Of a stretch of 61,172 nucleotides of DNA, positions 17,474 through 25,567 are shown piece by piece. The position numbers and the translations under genes were made by a program. Numbering within the stretch: the first letter of the stretch is position 1; each line of letters starts with the position of its first letter. The notes beneath the pieces were generated by a model. That model did no database searches. It was not told the origin of the DNA and saw nothing but the letters and a program-made list of their open reading frames with translations. The DNA comes from Oscillospiraceae bacterium (lineage in GTDB: Bacteria > Bacillota > Clostridia > Oscillospirales > Oscillospiraceae), in contig JAFSIK010000014.1 of assembly GCA_017439805.1 (NCBI GenBank), forward strand, positions 1-61,172. Direction: 5' to 3'.

Positions 17474-17916
17474 TATTTCTCGCCTCTTACAAAGCCGCCA
17501 AGAACGCCGTTTACAAAGGATACAATTTCCTTCTCCTCATACTTCTTGGCAAGTTCAACCGCCTCGTTAACGGCAACGCTGTCGGGCACATCGTCCATAT
17601 ACAGCACTTCGAACATACATACGCGCATGATTGCGGAGGCGGTTTTGGAAATTCGGGAGAAATTCCAGCCCTTGGAGTATTTTTCAATATAGCCGTCCAG
17701 TTCGGCGCTGTGGGCGTCAACGCCCTCCACCACTCTCTTTATGTATTCGAGAGAGTTTTCGTCGGGCTTTTCGGTGTATATCTCATCCTCGCCGGACAGA
17801 CCGGGGAAATATTCATCGGAAAATCTGTGCCTGAGCGCCTCCGCTGCACCGGCGTCATTATAAGCCAGTTCAAAGGAAAAATGCATGGCGATTTCTCTTG
17901 CAGTACTTCTTTTCAT
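17473..17916 (-). CDS. nusB: Transcription antitermination factor NusB
   Basis: NusB binds boxA RNA with NusE (S10) and supports rRNA antitermination. The 147-residue all-helical protein has RSTAREIAMHFSFELAY at the start and the conserved end DVPDSVAVNEAVELAKKY then FVNGVLGGFVR. The ATG at 17916 is preferred over the one two codons upstream because GGAG lies 7 bases before it and only one base before the other. It heads the ten-gene minus-strand unit running to tyrS. Confidence 0.94.
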   Translation of the reverse strand: MKRSTAREIAMHFSFELAYNDAGAAEALRHRFSDEYFPGLSGEDEIYTEKPDENSLEYIKRVVEGVDAHSAELDGYIEKYSKGWNFSRISKTASAIMRVCMFEVLYMDDVPDSVAVNEAVELAKKYEEKEIVSFVNGVLGGFVRGEK

Positions 17917-17953
17917 ATCCATACTCCATAATATTAATTAAGGTTTATTGCTC

Positions 17954-17959
17954 ATTATA
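17954..17959 (-). promoter_or_regulatory. -10 box of probable nusB promoter
   Basis: A perfect TATAAT on the minus strand, about 38 bases before the nusB start, in a very AT-rich gap. The -35 region 17 bases upstream reads TTTTAT and is poor, so box usage is uncertain. Confidence 0.5.
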
Positions 17960-18018
17960 CAAAATATTCATGAATAATAAAAGGGGTTTTGAATAAAAAA
18001 ACTTATTTTTACAATTAT

Positions 18019-18057
18019 AAAAAAATGCTTGCATTTTGCGATACTATCTGCTATTAT
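18019..18057 (+). promoter_or_regulatory. rpmB promoter with upstream block shared with rpmE
   Basis: TTGCAT (18029-18034) and TATTAT (18052-18057) are 17 bases apart, with TGC before the -10. The upstream block AAAAAAATGCTTGCATT (18019-18035) is identical in sequence and position to that at the rpmE promoter. Confidence 0.85.
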
Positions 18058-18094
18058 AGTTGATGCTTTTAAAAACTCTTAAGGAGGTGCAGTG

Positions 18095-18280
18095 ATGGCA
18101 AAGTGTGATGTTTGCGGCAAGGGCGTGACTTTCGGTATTAAGGTATCCCACTCTCACAGGCGTTCCAATAAGGCCTGGAAGCCCAACGTCAAGCGCGTCA
18201 AGGCTATTGTTGAAGGAACTCCCAAGCACATCTACGTCTGTACGAGGTGCCTCCGTTCCGGTAAGGTCGAACGTGCCTAA
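18095..18280 (+). CDS. rpmB: 50S ribosomal protein L28
   Basis: The 61-residue protein is the Cys-containing form of L28, with MAKCDVCGKG at the start and YVCTRCLRSGK near the end forming two CxxC pairs that can hold zinc. FGIKVSHSHRRSNKAWKPN is diagnostic. The ATG at 18095 is used, not the GTG three bases earlier, because AAGGAGGTG is then correctly spaced. It is a single-gene transcript with its own promoter and terminator. Confidence 0.97.
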   Translation: MAKCDVCGKGVTFGIKVSHSHRRSNKAWKPNVKRVKAIVEGTPKHIYVCTRCLRSGKVERA

Positions 18281-18300
18281 TCAGCAAATTAAAAACATGA

Positions 18301-18330
18301 CCGCGGCCTGATGGCTGCGGTTTTTGTTTT
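18301..18330 (+). terminator. Terminator after rpmB
   Basis: CCGCGGCC and GGCTGCGG form an 8-bp stem with one G-U pair and a TGAT loop, followed by TTTTTGTTTT. Confidence 0.85.
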
Positions 18331-18347
18331 ATTGTAAAAACAAAATC

Positions 18348-18376
18348 AAAAAAGGCGGCTGAAAAGCCGCCTTTTT
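18348..18376. terminator. Bidirectional terminator between rpmB and plsY
   Basis: AAAAAGGCGGCT, loop GAAA, AGCCGCCTTTTT: a GC-rich stem with A- and T-runs on both sides. It ends the minus-strand DUF512-der-plsY unit and backs up the rpmB terminator. Confidence 0.85.
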
Positions 18377-19006
18377 CTATTGTTCTTTTATTATATACAT
18401 TCTTTTTTCCGTGCCGTCCAGCAGGCGCTGGATATTGCCCCGGTGTCGGATTACCAGCAGTGCCGCAGAAGCGAACATAAAGATATACATCCAGTTTTCG
18501 CTGCAGGTGCCGAGGCAGGCCGCAACAAAAGGATAGGCCATACCGGCGCCGATACTGCCAAGAGATACAAGGTGGGTAAGCAGGAATATCATAGCAAACA
18601 CCGCCCAGCACACCAGTGCCACGCGCCAGTCGATAAACCACATTCCCACGCCCGCACACAGAACGGTCTTGCCGCCCTTGAAGCGATGGTAGATGGGGAA
18701 GGAGTGTCCCAGCATCACAAAAAACAGTGCGCAGGCGCGAACTCCTTCAATATCCACATTCATGTTTTTAAACACGATGCCCGCAAGATATACAGGCACA
18801 GCAGCCTTAACCGCATCAATAATCAGCAGCAGGGCCACGCCTCTTTTGCCAAACACGCGGCAAAAGTTTGTAAGGCCCGGGTTACCGCTGCCGTATTTGC
18901 GGATATCTCTGCGGAAAACGTATTTCGACGTCACGATGGCGCCGTTGACACAGCCGCAGAGATAGGAAATCACGGCGGTCAGCGTCAGAATGACGAATAA
19001 GGTCAT
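18377..19006 (-). CDS. plsY: Glycerol-3-phosphate acyltransferase PlsY
   Basis: Membrane enzyme that transfers an acyl group from acyl-phosphate (made by PlsX, also in this window) to glycerol-3-phosphate, the first step of phospholipid synthesis. The 209-residue protein has about five membrane helices and the PlsY motifs KYGSGNPGLTNFCRVFGKRG and GHSFPIYHRFKGGKTV. The first motif has Leu where many homologues have Ala. Its ATG overlaps the der stop (ATGA). Confidence 0.93.
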   Translation of the reverse strand: MTLFVILTLTAVISYLCGCVNGAIVTSKYVFRRDIRKYGSGNPGLTNFCRVFGKRGVALLLIIDAVKAAVPVYLAGIVFKNMNVDIEGVRACALFFVMLGHSFPIYHRFKGGKTVLCAGVGMWFIDWRVALVCWAVFAMIFLLTHLVSLGSIGAGMAYPFVAACLGTCSENWMYIFMFASAALLVIRHRGNIQRLLDGTEKRMYIIKEQ

Positions 19007-20331
19007 TCCTTGTCCCCTTTCTGGCGAATGGTAAAACGGACGGGCGTACCTTCCAGACCGAAGGTTCTGCGGATCTGGTTTTCAAGGTAACGCTGGTATG
19101 AAAAATGGAACAGTCTTGCGTCGTTTACAAAGAAAACAAAATGGGGAGGATTGATGCCGGTCTGGGTCATGTAGTAAATCTTCAGACGGCGTCCCTTGTC
19201 GCTGGGGGGCTGGACGCGGTTGGTTGCGTCCTCCAGCACGCTGTTGAGCATACCGGTGGTGATGCGGGTGCAGTTCTGGCCGTAGACGTAGTTTATAAGC
19301 TCGTAAAGCCTGTCAACACGCTGACCGGTAAGGGCGGAGATAAACAGCACGGGGGCATAGGACATAAATCCCAGATCGTCCAGAACCTTGGCGCGCATTT
19401 TGTCCATGGTTTTGTCGTCCTTGTCCACGGCGTCCCATTTGTTTACAACGATAATGGATGCCTTTCCCGCTTCGTGAGCCATGCCGGCCACCTTGGTGTC
19501 CTGCTCGGTAACGCCCTCGGTGCCGTCGATCATAATAAGACAGACATTGGCGCGCTCGATAGCCATGGTGGAGCGCAGCACGCTGAACTTTTCCACCCTG
19601 TCGTCCACCTTGGACTTTTTTCTGATGCCGGCGGTGTCCACGAATACATATTTACCATACTCGTTTTCAAAGCGGCTGTCAATAGCGTCCCTCGTGGTTC
19701 CGGGGATATCGCTGACGATAACCCGCTCAAATCCCAGAATACGGTTGGTGAGAGAGGATTTGCCAACATTGGGGCGTCCGATAAGAGCCACGTTGATGGC
19801 GTCGTCGTCATCATTATCCCAGGCGCTTTCGGGAAAATATTCAAAGCAGGCGTCCAGCAGGTCGTCGGTTCCGATGCCATGGAGGGCGGAAACGGCGATG
19901 GGGTCGCCCAGGCCCAGATTATAGAATTCGTAAATTTCGGGGTTTACGCCCACGCCGGTACGGTCACACTTGTTAACCGCCAGCACCACGGGCTTTTTGC
20001 TGCGCTGAAGCATATTTGCAACATCCTGGTCGGCGGCGGTAAGGCCGGTGCGGCTGTCCACCACCAGCACCACCACGTCGGCGGTGTCAATGGCGATGGT
20101 GGCCTGCTCACGCATAAAGCGGAGCATCTGGCTGTCGGTGGACATCTCGATGCCGCCGGTATCAACCAGGTCAAATTCCTTGCCGCGCCATTCCGAGCTG
20201 CCGTAAATACGGTCGCGGGTAACGCCGGGGGTATCCTCAACAATGCTGACACGGCGGCCGGTAAGCTTGTTGAACAAAAGGCTCTTGCCCACATTGGGGC
20301 GGCCTACTATTGCGATAAGAGGCTTAGCCAA
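19003..20331 (-). CDS. der: GTPase Der (EngA)
   Basis: Tandem GTPase needed for 50S ribosome assembly. The 442-residue protein has two G domains, each with GRPNVGKS (about 10-17 and near 184-191), DTxG motifs (DTGGI, DTAGI), NKCD and NKWD, and a C-terminal KH-like domain ending in the RPVRFTIRQ-type text. The start is a TTG at 20331 (MAKPLIAIVGRPNVGKS): AAGGAGG lies 5 bases upstream, and the length then fits the family. It overlaps the DUF512 gene by 8 bases. Confidence 0.96.
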   Translation of the reverse strand: MAKPLIAIVGRPNVGKSLLFNKLTGRRVSIVEDTPGVTRDRIYGSSEWRGKEFDLVDTGGIEMSTDSQMLRFMREQATIAIDTADVVVLVVDSRTGLTAADQDVANMLQRSKKPVVLAVNKCDRTGVGVNPEIYEFYNLGLGDPIAVSALHGIGTDDLLDACFEYFPESAWDNDDDDAINVALIGRPNVGKSSLTNRILGFERVIVSDIPGTTRDAIDSRFENEYGKYVFVDTAGIRKKSKVDDRVEKFSVLRSTMAIERANVCLIMIDGTEGVTEQDTKVAGMAHEAGKASIIVVNKWDAVDKDDKTMDKMRAKVLDDLGFMSYAPVLFISALTGQRVDRLYELINYVYGQNCTRITTGMLNSVLEDATNRVQPPSDKGRRLKIYYMTQTGINPPHFVFFVNDARLFHFSYQRYLENQIRRTFGLEGTPVRFTIRQKGDKE

Positions 20332-21616
20332 GGTGTCCTCCTTTCCGGGCGGCAAGAGCTGATTTCAGCGCCGCGCCGTCATTTTCAATGATTTCCACGG
20401 GAGCGCCCAGCTCCCGCTCTATTTCCTCCACGGTGACGTTGTCAAGGAACACCCGTTCGCCGCTTCTGAGCATCACCAGAGGGATGAGTATTTTTTCGCC
20501 CACGGGTTTGCCCCTGAGCTGCTTTATGATGTCGCCGCCGGTAACAAGACCGGCAACGTCTATCGTCTCGCCGAAAAATTCGTTTACAATGGGGTAAACG
20601 GTACAGTTTTTATTCACCGCGTCTGCCAGACGTTTCATAAACGGTGCCGCAGACACGCCGGTAACAAGGGATATCTCCGCGTCGCCCTTTTCATCCGGGG
20701 CGGCAAAAAACTCCGTTTCCAGACTGCGCATCAGACCTACGCCATTTTCTATCTGGGGATAGTCCTCATAATATTCCTCGTCGGGGATATCAAGGCCGGC
20801 CTTCAGATAAAGTTCGTCGGCGCAGAAAACCACTCTGCTGCCGCACTCTTTCATAAACTCCACGCCGAGAGCATCCACCTGAGCGATGGTCTTCCGGGCG
20901 GCCTCCCTGTCAAAAGGAGTAAGGGGATAAAGGTTTTCGCGGAATTTCGTAAGTCCCACGGGCACCACGGAAACACTGGGCACCATGGGCCAGAGGGAGT
21001 ACAGGTCCCGCAGGGATTTTTCCAGCTGAGCGCCGTCATTGAGCCCCGGGCAGACAACAATCTGGCAATTCATGGTGATGCCGGCGGCGGCAAGGCGCTG
21101 CATAAGGTCAAATCCCCGTCCGTCCTTATTGCAGCCAAGCATAAGCTTGCGAAGCTCGGCGTCGGTGGCATGGACGGATATGTTTATGGGGCTGATTTTA
21201 AGGTCAATGATGCGCTGAATTTCCCTGTCGGTAAGGTTTGTCAGGGTGATATAGTTTCCCAGCAGGAAGCTGAGTCTGCTGTCGTCGTCTTTGAAATACA
21301 GAGTGCTTCTCATGCCCCGGGGAAGCTGGTCCACGAAGCAGAAAACACAGCGGTTGCAGCAGGCGCGGGATTTGTCCATCAGATAATTTTCAAATTCCAG
21401 GCCAATATCTTCGGAGCTATGCTTGAGCATACGAAGCTGCAGGGTATCCTCTCCCCTTTTTACGGTGAGGGTGACCTTGCGGCTGGCGCCGTGGAATTTG
21501 TAATCGAGAACATCCTCGATTTTATGACCGTTGACGGCGATAAGCTCGTCTCCCGGCATAGCACCGGCACGGGCTCCGGGGGAGCGCGGCTCCACTTTCT
21601 TTATTATGTGCTGCAT
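20324..21616 (-). CDS. DUF512 protein with PDZ-like and radical-SAM-like domains
   Basis: A 430-residue conserved Clostridia protein. It begins with a PDZ-like segment (VEPRSPGARAGAMPGDELIAVNGHKIEDVLDY), followed by a Cys cluster CCNRCVFCFVDQLP that resembles a radical-SAM CxxxCxxC site, a TIM-barrel-like middle (INISVHATDAELRKLMLG) and a C-terminal DUF512 domain with VTGVSAAPFM and GLVTGGDIIKQL. The combination suggests an Fe-S enzyme with a peptide-binding module; the reaction is unknown. It sits directly before der, a frequent pairing, hinting at a ribosome-related role. GGAAAGGAGG precedes the ATG. Confidence 0.85.
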   Translation of the reverse strand: MQHIIKKVEPRSPGARAGAMPGDELIAVNGHKIEDVLDYKFHGASRKVTLTVKRGEDTLQLRMLKHSSEDIGLEFENYLMDKSRACCNRCVFCFVDQLPRGMRSTLYFKDDDSRLSFLLGNYITLTNLTDREIQRIIDLKISPINISVHATDAELRKLMLGCNKDGRGFDLMQRLAAAGITMNCQIVVCPGLNDGAQLEKSLRDLYSLWPMVPSVSVVPVGLTKFRENLYPLTPFDREAARKTIAQVDALGVEFMKECGSRVVFCADELYLKAGLDIPDEEYYEDYPQIENGVGLMRSLETEFFAAPDEKGDAEISLVTGVSAAPFMKRLADAVNKNCTVYPIVNEFFGETIDVAGLVTGGDIIKQLRGKPVGEKILIPLVMLRSGERVFLDNVTVEEIERELGAPVEIIENDGAALKSALAARKGGHLG

Positions 21617-21649
21617 GGCTCCTCCTTTCCCGCCAAAGGCAAAATTTCT

Positions 21650-21685
21650 CCGGATAAAAAGTAAAGGGGGAGATAACTCTCCCCC
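21650..21685 (-). terminator. Terminator after rpmF
   Basis: Minus-strand GGGGGAGA (21685-21678), loop GTTA, TCTCCCCC (21673-21666), then TTTACTTTTTATC. It ends most DUF177-rpmF transcripts; no clear promoter follows, so the DUF512-der-plsY unit may depend on read-through. Confidence 0.8.
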
Positions 21686-21689
21686 GATT

Positions 21690-21881
21690 TTACTTCTCGG
21701 CTGCTTTAACAGCTATGACCTGACGGCCGTTGTAGTAGCCGCAAGCCTTGCAAGCTCTGTGAGGAGCGCGCATCTCGCCGCAGTTGGGACATACGGCTAC
21801 GCCGGGAATGTCCAGCTTCCAGACGTTGCTTCTTCTCTTATCTCTGCGAGCTTTGGAAACTTTTCTCTTGGGTACTGCCAT
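21690..21881 (-). CDS. rpmF: 50S ribosomal protein L32
   Basis: The 63-residue protein has the L32 start MAVPKRKVSKARRDKRRS and a zinc ribbon made of CPNCGE and CKACGYYNGR. GGAGGTG precedes the ATG. It follows the DUF177 gene, a pairing conserved across bacteria (yceD-rpmF) that often leads into fatty-acid genes; here those genes lie elsewhere. Confidence 0.97.
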   Translation of the reverse strand: MAVPKRKVSKARRDKRRSNVWKLDIPGVAVCPNCGEMRAPHRACKACGYYNGRQVIAVKAAEK

Positions 21882-21901
21882 CTTAAAACACCTCCGCGCA
21901 A

Positions 21902-22417
21902 TTAATCACTATCTTTGTTCTGACTCTCCAGAAGCTGCGCAAGCACAGCAAGTCTGGGATCAATTTCGGCCTTGCAGTCGCAGGGCCCTTGGTTAAGGTC
22001 TTTGCCGCATCTGTGGCACAGGCCCTTGCATTCGGGGCTGCAGAGGAATCTGCTGTCCATCTCCAGCACAAAGACCGTAGTCGCTATTTCGTCAATGTCC
22101 ACGCATTCGTTTTCCGCCATGGGGTAGGCATCCACCGGCATATCGTCGGTTTCCTCCTGCACGATTATAACGGAAAACTCCTGTTTGCGGGGCAAAAGGA
22201 ACGGCTTGAGACAGCGGTCGCACACGCAGTGGAGCGTGGTTTCCATGGATGCGTTCATCACAAGCACACCGGCCCTGTTTTCGACCCTGCCTTCCACAAC
22301 GACAGGCTCCTGCACAATGGCCACACCGCCGAATTCCATATCCGAAAGGTTTAATTCGGTTTTGAACGGGAGGCTCTCTCCCGGGCGGTCAAGGATACTT
22401 GTAAGCTTTAAAAACAT
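21902..22417 (-). CDS. DUF177 (YceD-like) protein
   Basis: A 171-residue YceD/DUF177 protein. It has the CDRCL segment in the middle and the C-terminal signature CKGLCHRCGKDLNQGPCDC, rich in Cys and probably metal-binding. The family always sits next to rpmF and has been linked to 23S rRNA accumulation, but its mechanism is unsettled. The ATG at 22417 is chosen because GAGGTGG lies five bases upstream. It has a consensus promoter. Confidence 0.88.
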   Translation of the reverse strand: MFLKLTSILDRPGESLPFKTELNLSDMEFGGVAIVQEPVVVEGRVENRAGVLVMNASMETTLHCVCDRCLKPFLLPRKQEFSVIIVQEETDDMPVDAYPMAENECVDIDEIATTVFVLEMDSRFLCSPECKGLCHRCGKDLNQGPCDCKAEIDPRLAVLAQLLESQNKDSD

Positions 22418-22445
22418 CGTTGCCACCTCATACAGATACGACGGT

Positions 22446-22474
22446 ATTATAAGTTAAAAAAAATCTGTTGTCAA
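22446..22474 (-). promoter_or_regulatory. Consensus sigma-A promoter for DUF177-rpmF
   Basis: Minus-strand TTGACA (22469-22474) and TATAAT (22446-22451) are exactly 17 bases apart: a perfect consensus pair. Its -35 box overlaps that of the divergent rluA promoter. Confidence 0.92.
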
Positions 22475-22495
22475 TTACTTTTTTTGTGTTATTAT
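22468..22495 (+). promoter_or_regulatory. Probable promoter for rluA
   Basis: TTGTCA (22468-22473), 16 bases, TATTAT (22490-22495), about 34 bases before the rluA start. The -35 box lies back-to-back on the -35 box of the minus-strand promoter, so polymerase binding to the two is likely mutually exclusive. Confidence 0.6.
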
Positions 22496-22528
22496 TACAT
22501 TATATATACAAATTTCCGGGAGATTTCA

Positions 22529-23500
22529 ATGAAAGAATTCATTATCGGCAAAAATGACGCCGGTCAGAGGCTGGACCGCTTCGTGCAGAAAAGTGTCCCC
22601 TCCCTGCCCTCGGCGCTGATGCAGAAATATATACGACTCAAAAGAGTGAAGGTCAACGGCAAGGGTTCGAAAATGGACACCCGTCTTGCCGAGGGTGACC
22701 TTATTCAGCTTTACATAAACGACGAATTCTTCCAGGCTCCCTCGGAGGAAAATTCCTATCTGGCCGTGGTTGAGCCTAAAATCTCCATAATTTACGAGGA
22801 CGAAAACATAATCCTCTGCGACAAGCGTCCGGGAATGCTCTGTCACAGCGACGGTTCATGGGATTACAACACCCTTATCGCCCACATTCAGGCATATCTT
22901 TACCAGAAGCGGGAGTGGAAACCCCGTGAGGAAAATTCCTTTGCCCCCGCTCTGTGCAACCGCATTGACCGCAACACCGGCGGTATCGTGATCGCTGCGA
23001 AAAACGCCGAGGCTCTGCGCATAATGAACCAGAAAATAAAGGACCGAGAGCTTGACAAATGTTATCTCTGCGCCGTTCACGGACGCCCCTCCCCCGCCGA
23101 GGGTAAGCTGGAGGGTTGGCTTTTCAAGGACGAAAAGAAAAATCAGGTCTTTGTGAAAAACTCCCCTGTCAAGGGCGGAAAATCCGCCGCCACCGTTTAT
23201 AAAACTCTGAAAACTCAGGGGGGCATTTCTCTGGTTGAGTGCAGGCTCATCACGGGACGCACCCATCAGATACGCGCCCAGATGGCTCACGCCGGACATC
23301 CCCTTGTGGGCGACGGAAAATACGGCTCCCTTCGCAAGGACAAAGGCTTTGACCAAAAGGGTCAGGCTCTGTATTCCTACAAGCTGATTTTTGATTTTAC
23401 CACCGACGCCGGCGCTCTCGAGTACCTTAACGGACGCAGCTTTACCGTGGACAAGGTGGACTTTGTCGAAAAATATTTCCCGGGGTACGATTTTCATTGA
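22529..23500 (+). CDS. RluA-family pseudouridine synthase
   Basis: Isomerises specific uridines to pseudouridine in RNA, most likely 23S rRNA (RluC/RluD type). The 323-residue protein has an N-terminal S4 domain (LDRFVQKSVPSLPSALMQKYIRLKRVKVNG) and the catalytic domain with NRIDRNTGG (catalytic Asp147), replacing the common HRLDxxTSG, plus CRLITGRTHQIRAQMAHAGHPLVGDGKYG. The ATG at 22529 has GGGAGA upstream; the frame is open earlier without a site. Which uridine it modifies cannot be told from sequence. Confidence 0.92.
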   Translation: MKEFIIGKNDAGQRLDRFVQKSVPSLPSALMQKYIRLKRVKVNGKGSKMDTRLAEGDLIQLYINDEFFQAPSEENSYLAVVEPKISIIYEDENIILCDKRPGMLCHSDGSWDYNTLIAHIQAYLYQKREWKPREENSFAPALCNRIDRNTGGIVIAAKNAEALRIMNQKIKDRELDKCYLCAVHGRPSPAEGKLEGWLFKDEKKNQVFVKNSPVKGGKSAATVYKTLKTQGGISLVECRLITGRTHQIRAQMAHAGHPLVGDGKYGSLRKDKGFDQKGQALYSYKLIFDFTTDAGALEYLNGRSFTVDKVDFVEKYFPGYDFH

Positions 23501-23551
23501 CTTTTGCGTGCAATAATTGTATATTACAATTTACAATATATTTATATATTG
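23497..23551 (+). promoter_or_regulatory. pot operon promoter with two palindromes
   Basis: TTGACT (23497-23502) overlaps the rluA stop codon; TATATT (23520-23525) is 17 bases downstream. ATTGTA-TAT-TACAAT (23516-23530) covers the -10 box and CAATATAT-TT-ATATATTG (23534-23551) lies just after it. Their placement suggests an operator, but no regulator gene is adjacent. Confidence 0.7.
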
Positions 23552-23595
23552 AGGGCATTTCGCCCGCTATTCTTCAACGAAACGGGGGAGGATAA

Positions 23596-24765
23596 ATGGC
23601 AAAGGAGCTCATACGCCTGGTTAACTGCTCCATGGCGTTTGACGGCGAAGTTGTTTTAGACAACATTAACATCTATTTTAATGACAAAAAGTTCCTCACA
23701 CTGTTGGGCCCCAGCGGTTGCGGCAAAACCACAACCCTGAGGATCATCGGCGGCTTTCTCAAGCCTACTTCCGGTGACGTGCTGTTCGACGGGGTGAGGA
23801 TTAATGATGTACCACCCCATAGGCGGAGGGTAAACACGGTGTTCCAGAAGTACGCCCTGTTTCCCCATCTGGATGTTTTTGAAAATATTGCTTTCGGTCT
23901 GAGACTGCAAAAGAAGCCCAAACTGGCAGAGGCAGAAATCAAAGAACGTGTTCTTGAAATGTTGGAGGTTGTAAACCTCAAGGGTTTCGAGCACCGTCAG
24001 GTTTCCTCCCTGTCCGGCGGTCAGCAGCAGCGCGTGGCTATCGCCCGTGCTCTGGTAAACCGTCCCGAGGTGCTTCTTCTTGACGAGCCTCTGGGCGCTC
24101 TTGACATGCGCCTTAGAAAGGATATGCAGAATGAGCTGAAACGCATCCAGCAGGCCATGGGGATTACTTTTATCTATGTCACCCACGACCAGGAGGAAGC
24201 TCTGTCCATGAGCGACACCGTGGTCGTTATGAACGAGGGCAAGATCCAGCAGATCGGCACCCCCGAAGACATTTACAATGAGCCGAAAAACGCCTTCGTG
24301 GCGGACTTTATCGGCGAGAGCAACATCGTCGACGGCATCATGCACGAGGACGGCGTTGTTGAGATTTTCGGACGCAAGTTCAAATGTCTGGACTCCGGCT
24401 TTGACCCCATGGAGCCTGTTGACGTTGTTATCCGCCCGGAGGACGTGGACATCGTGCCTCTGAAAGAGGGTATGCTGACAGGTCTTGTCACCAACGTTAC
24501 CTTCAAGGGCGTCCATTACGACATTATCGTTGATTTCAAGGGCTTCAAGTGGCTTATTCAGACCACCGATTTCTGTCCCGTTGACTCCAAAATCGGCATC
24601 AAGATCGATCCGGACGGCTTCCACGTTATGAAAAAGAGCAAGTACTCCGGTATGTTCGGCGATTACAGCTCTTACAGCGATGAATACGATGAGATCTCCG
24701 ATTCCGAATATGATCCGGAGGCCGAGGAGGAGGACGGCCAGGGGGGCGGCTACTATGAAGACTAA
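23596..24765 (+). CDS. potA: Spermidine/putrescine ABC transporter ATP-binding protein PotA
   Basis: ATPase of the polyamine importer PotABCD. The 389-residue protein has Walker [11 protein letters not shown] (38-47), the Q-loop [13 protein letters not shown], the signature [15 protein letters not shown], Walker [12 protein letters not shown], the switch histidine VTHDQEEAL, and a C-terminal TOBE-type domain (IRPEDVDIV). After the usual end it carries an unusual acidic, Tyr/Ser/Gly-rich tail of about 35 residues. GGGGGAGGA precedes the ATG. It overlaps potB by 11 bases. Confidence 0.95.
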   Translation: MAKELIRLVNCSMAFDGEVVLDNINIYFNDKKFLTLLGPSGCGKTTTLRIIGGFLKPTSGDVLFDGVRINDVPPHRRRVNTVFQKYALFPHLDVFENIAFGLRLQKKPKLAEAEIKERVLEMLEVVNLKGFEHRQVSSLSGGQQQRVAIARALVNRPEVLLLDEPLGALDMRLRKDMQNELKRIQQAMGITFIYVTHDQEEALSMSDTVVVMNEGKIQQIGTPEDIYNEPKNAFVADFIGESNIVDGIMHEDGVVEIFGRKFKCLDSGFDPMEPVDVVIRPEDVDIVPLKEGMLTGLVTNVTFKGVHYDIIVDFKGFKWLIQTTDFCPVDSKIGIKIDPDGFHVMKKSKYSGMFGDYSSYSDEYDEISDSEYDPEAEEEDGQGGGYYED

Positions 24766-25567
24766 GCTGTTCGCCGTTCCTTACATAATCTGGATGGCTC
24801 TTTTCGTTTGCATACCCATCGTGCTCATTGTGGTTTATGCCTTTACAAACGATGCCGGAGCCTTTACCTTTGAAAACTTCAAGGGCATGACTTCCTACGC
24901 GTCGGTTTTCGGCAGGAGCTTCCTGCTGGCGGCCATCGCCACCATCATATGCATTCTTATCGGCTATCCCCTTTCCATCGTTATGAGCAAGTTCCCCTCC
25001 AACTGGCAGAAGATATTCACCATGCTGATCATGCTGCCCATGTGGATGAACTTTCTGCTCCGCACCTATGCATGGATGTCCATTCTGGAAAAGACCGGCC
25101 TTATAAGCCAGCTTTTGGGTCTGGTTGGCCTGCCTCCTCTGGACATCATAAACACCAACACCGCCGTGGTCATCGGCATGGTGTATAACTTCCTGCCCTT
25201 TATGGTGCTGCCCATCTACTCTGTGGTCACCAAAATCGACCGCAGCCTTATCGAGGCGGCGCAGGATCTGGGCGCCACCCCCGGAAAAGTTTTCAAAAAG
25301 GTCACTCTGCCTCTGAGTCTGCCCGGTGTGCTTTCCGGCATAACCATGGTTTTCGTTCCGGCGGTCAGCACCTTCGTCATCTCCCAGCTTCTGGGCGGCG
25401 GCAAGCATATGCTGCTGGGTGACCTTATTGAAATGCAGTTTCTCGGCACGGCGTATAACCCCCATCTCGGCTCGGCCATAGCCCTGGTGATGATGATAAT
25501 CGTCATCATCTGTCTGCGGATAATGAACCGCTTCGGCGATGGCGAGGGACAGGCGGTGATACTGTGA
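24755..25567 (+). CDS. potB: Spermidine/putrescine ABC transporter permease PotB
   Basis: Membrane subunit of the polyamine importer. The 270-residue protein has about six hydrophobic helices and the cytoplasmic EAA loop [30 protein letters not shown], which docks on PotA. The frame is open upstream, but the ATG at 24755 ([14 protein letters not shown]) gives the standard length and overlaps the potA end. potC begins four bases before its end. Confidence 0.94.
   Translation: MKTKLFAVPYIIWMALFVCIPIVLIVVYAFTNDAGAFTFENFKGMTSYASVFGRSFLLAAIATIICILIGYPLSIVMSKFPSNWQKIFTMLIMLPMWMNFLLRTYAWMSILEKTGLISQLLGLVGLPPLDIINTNTAVVIGMVYNFLPFMVLPIYSVVTKIDRSLIEAAQDLGATPGKVFKKVTLPLSLPGVLSGITMVFVPAVSTFVISQLLGGGKHMLLGDLIEMQFLGTAYNPHLGSAIALVMMIIVIICLRIMNRFGDGEGQAVIL

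Noticed and set aside
23553-23565. Terminator after rluA formed by GGGC/GCCC
   Set aside because: Only a 4-bp stem with no following U-run; it lies within the pot leader.
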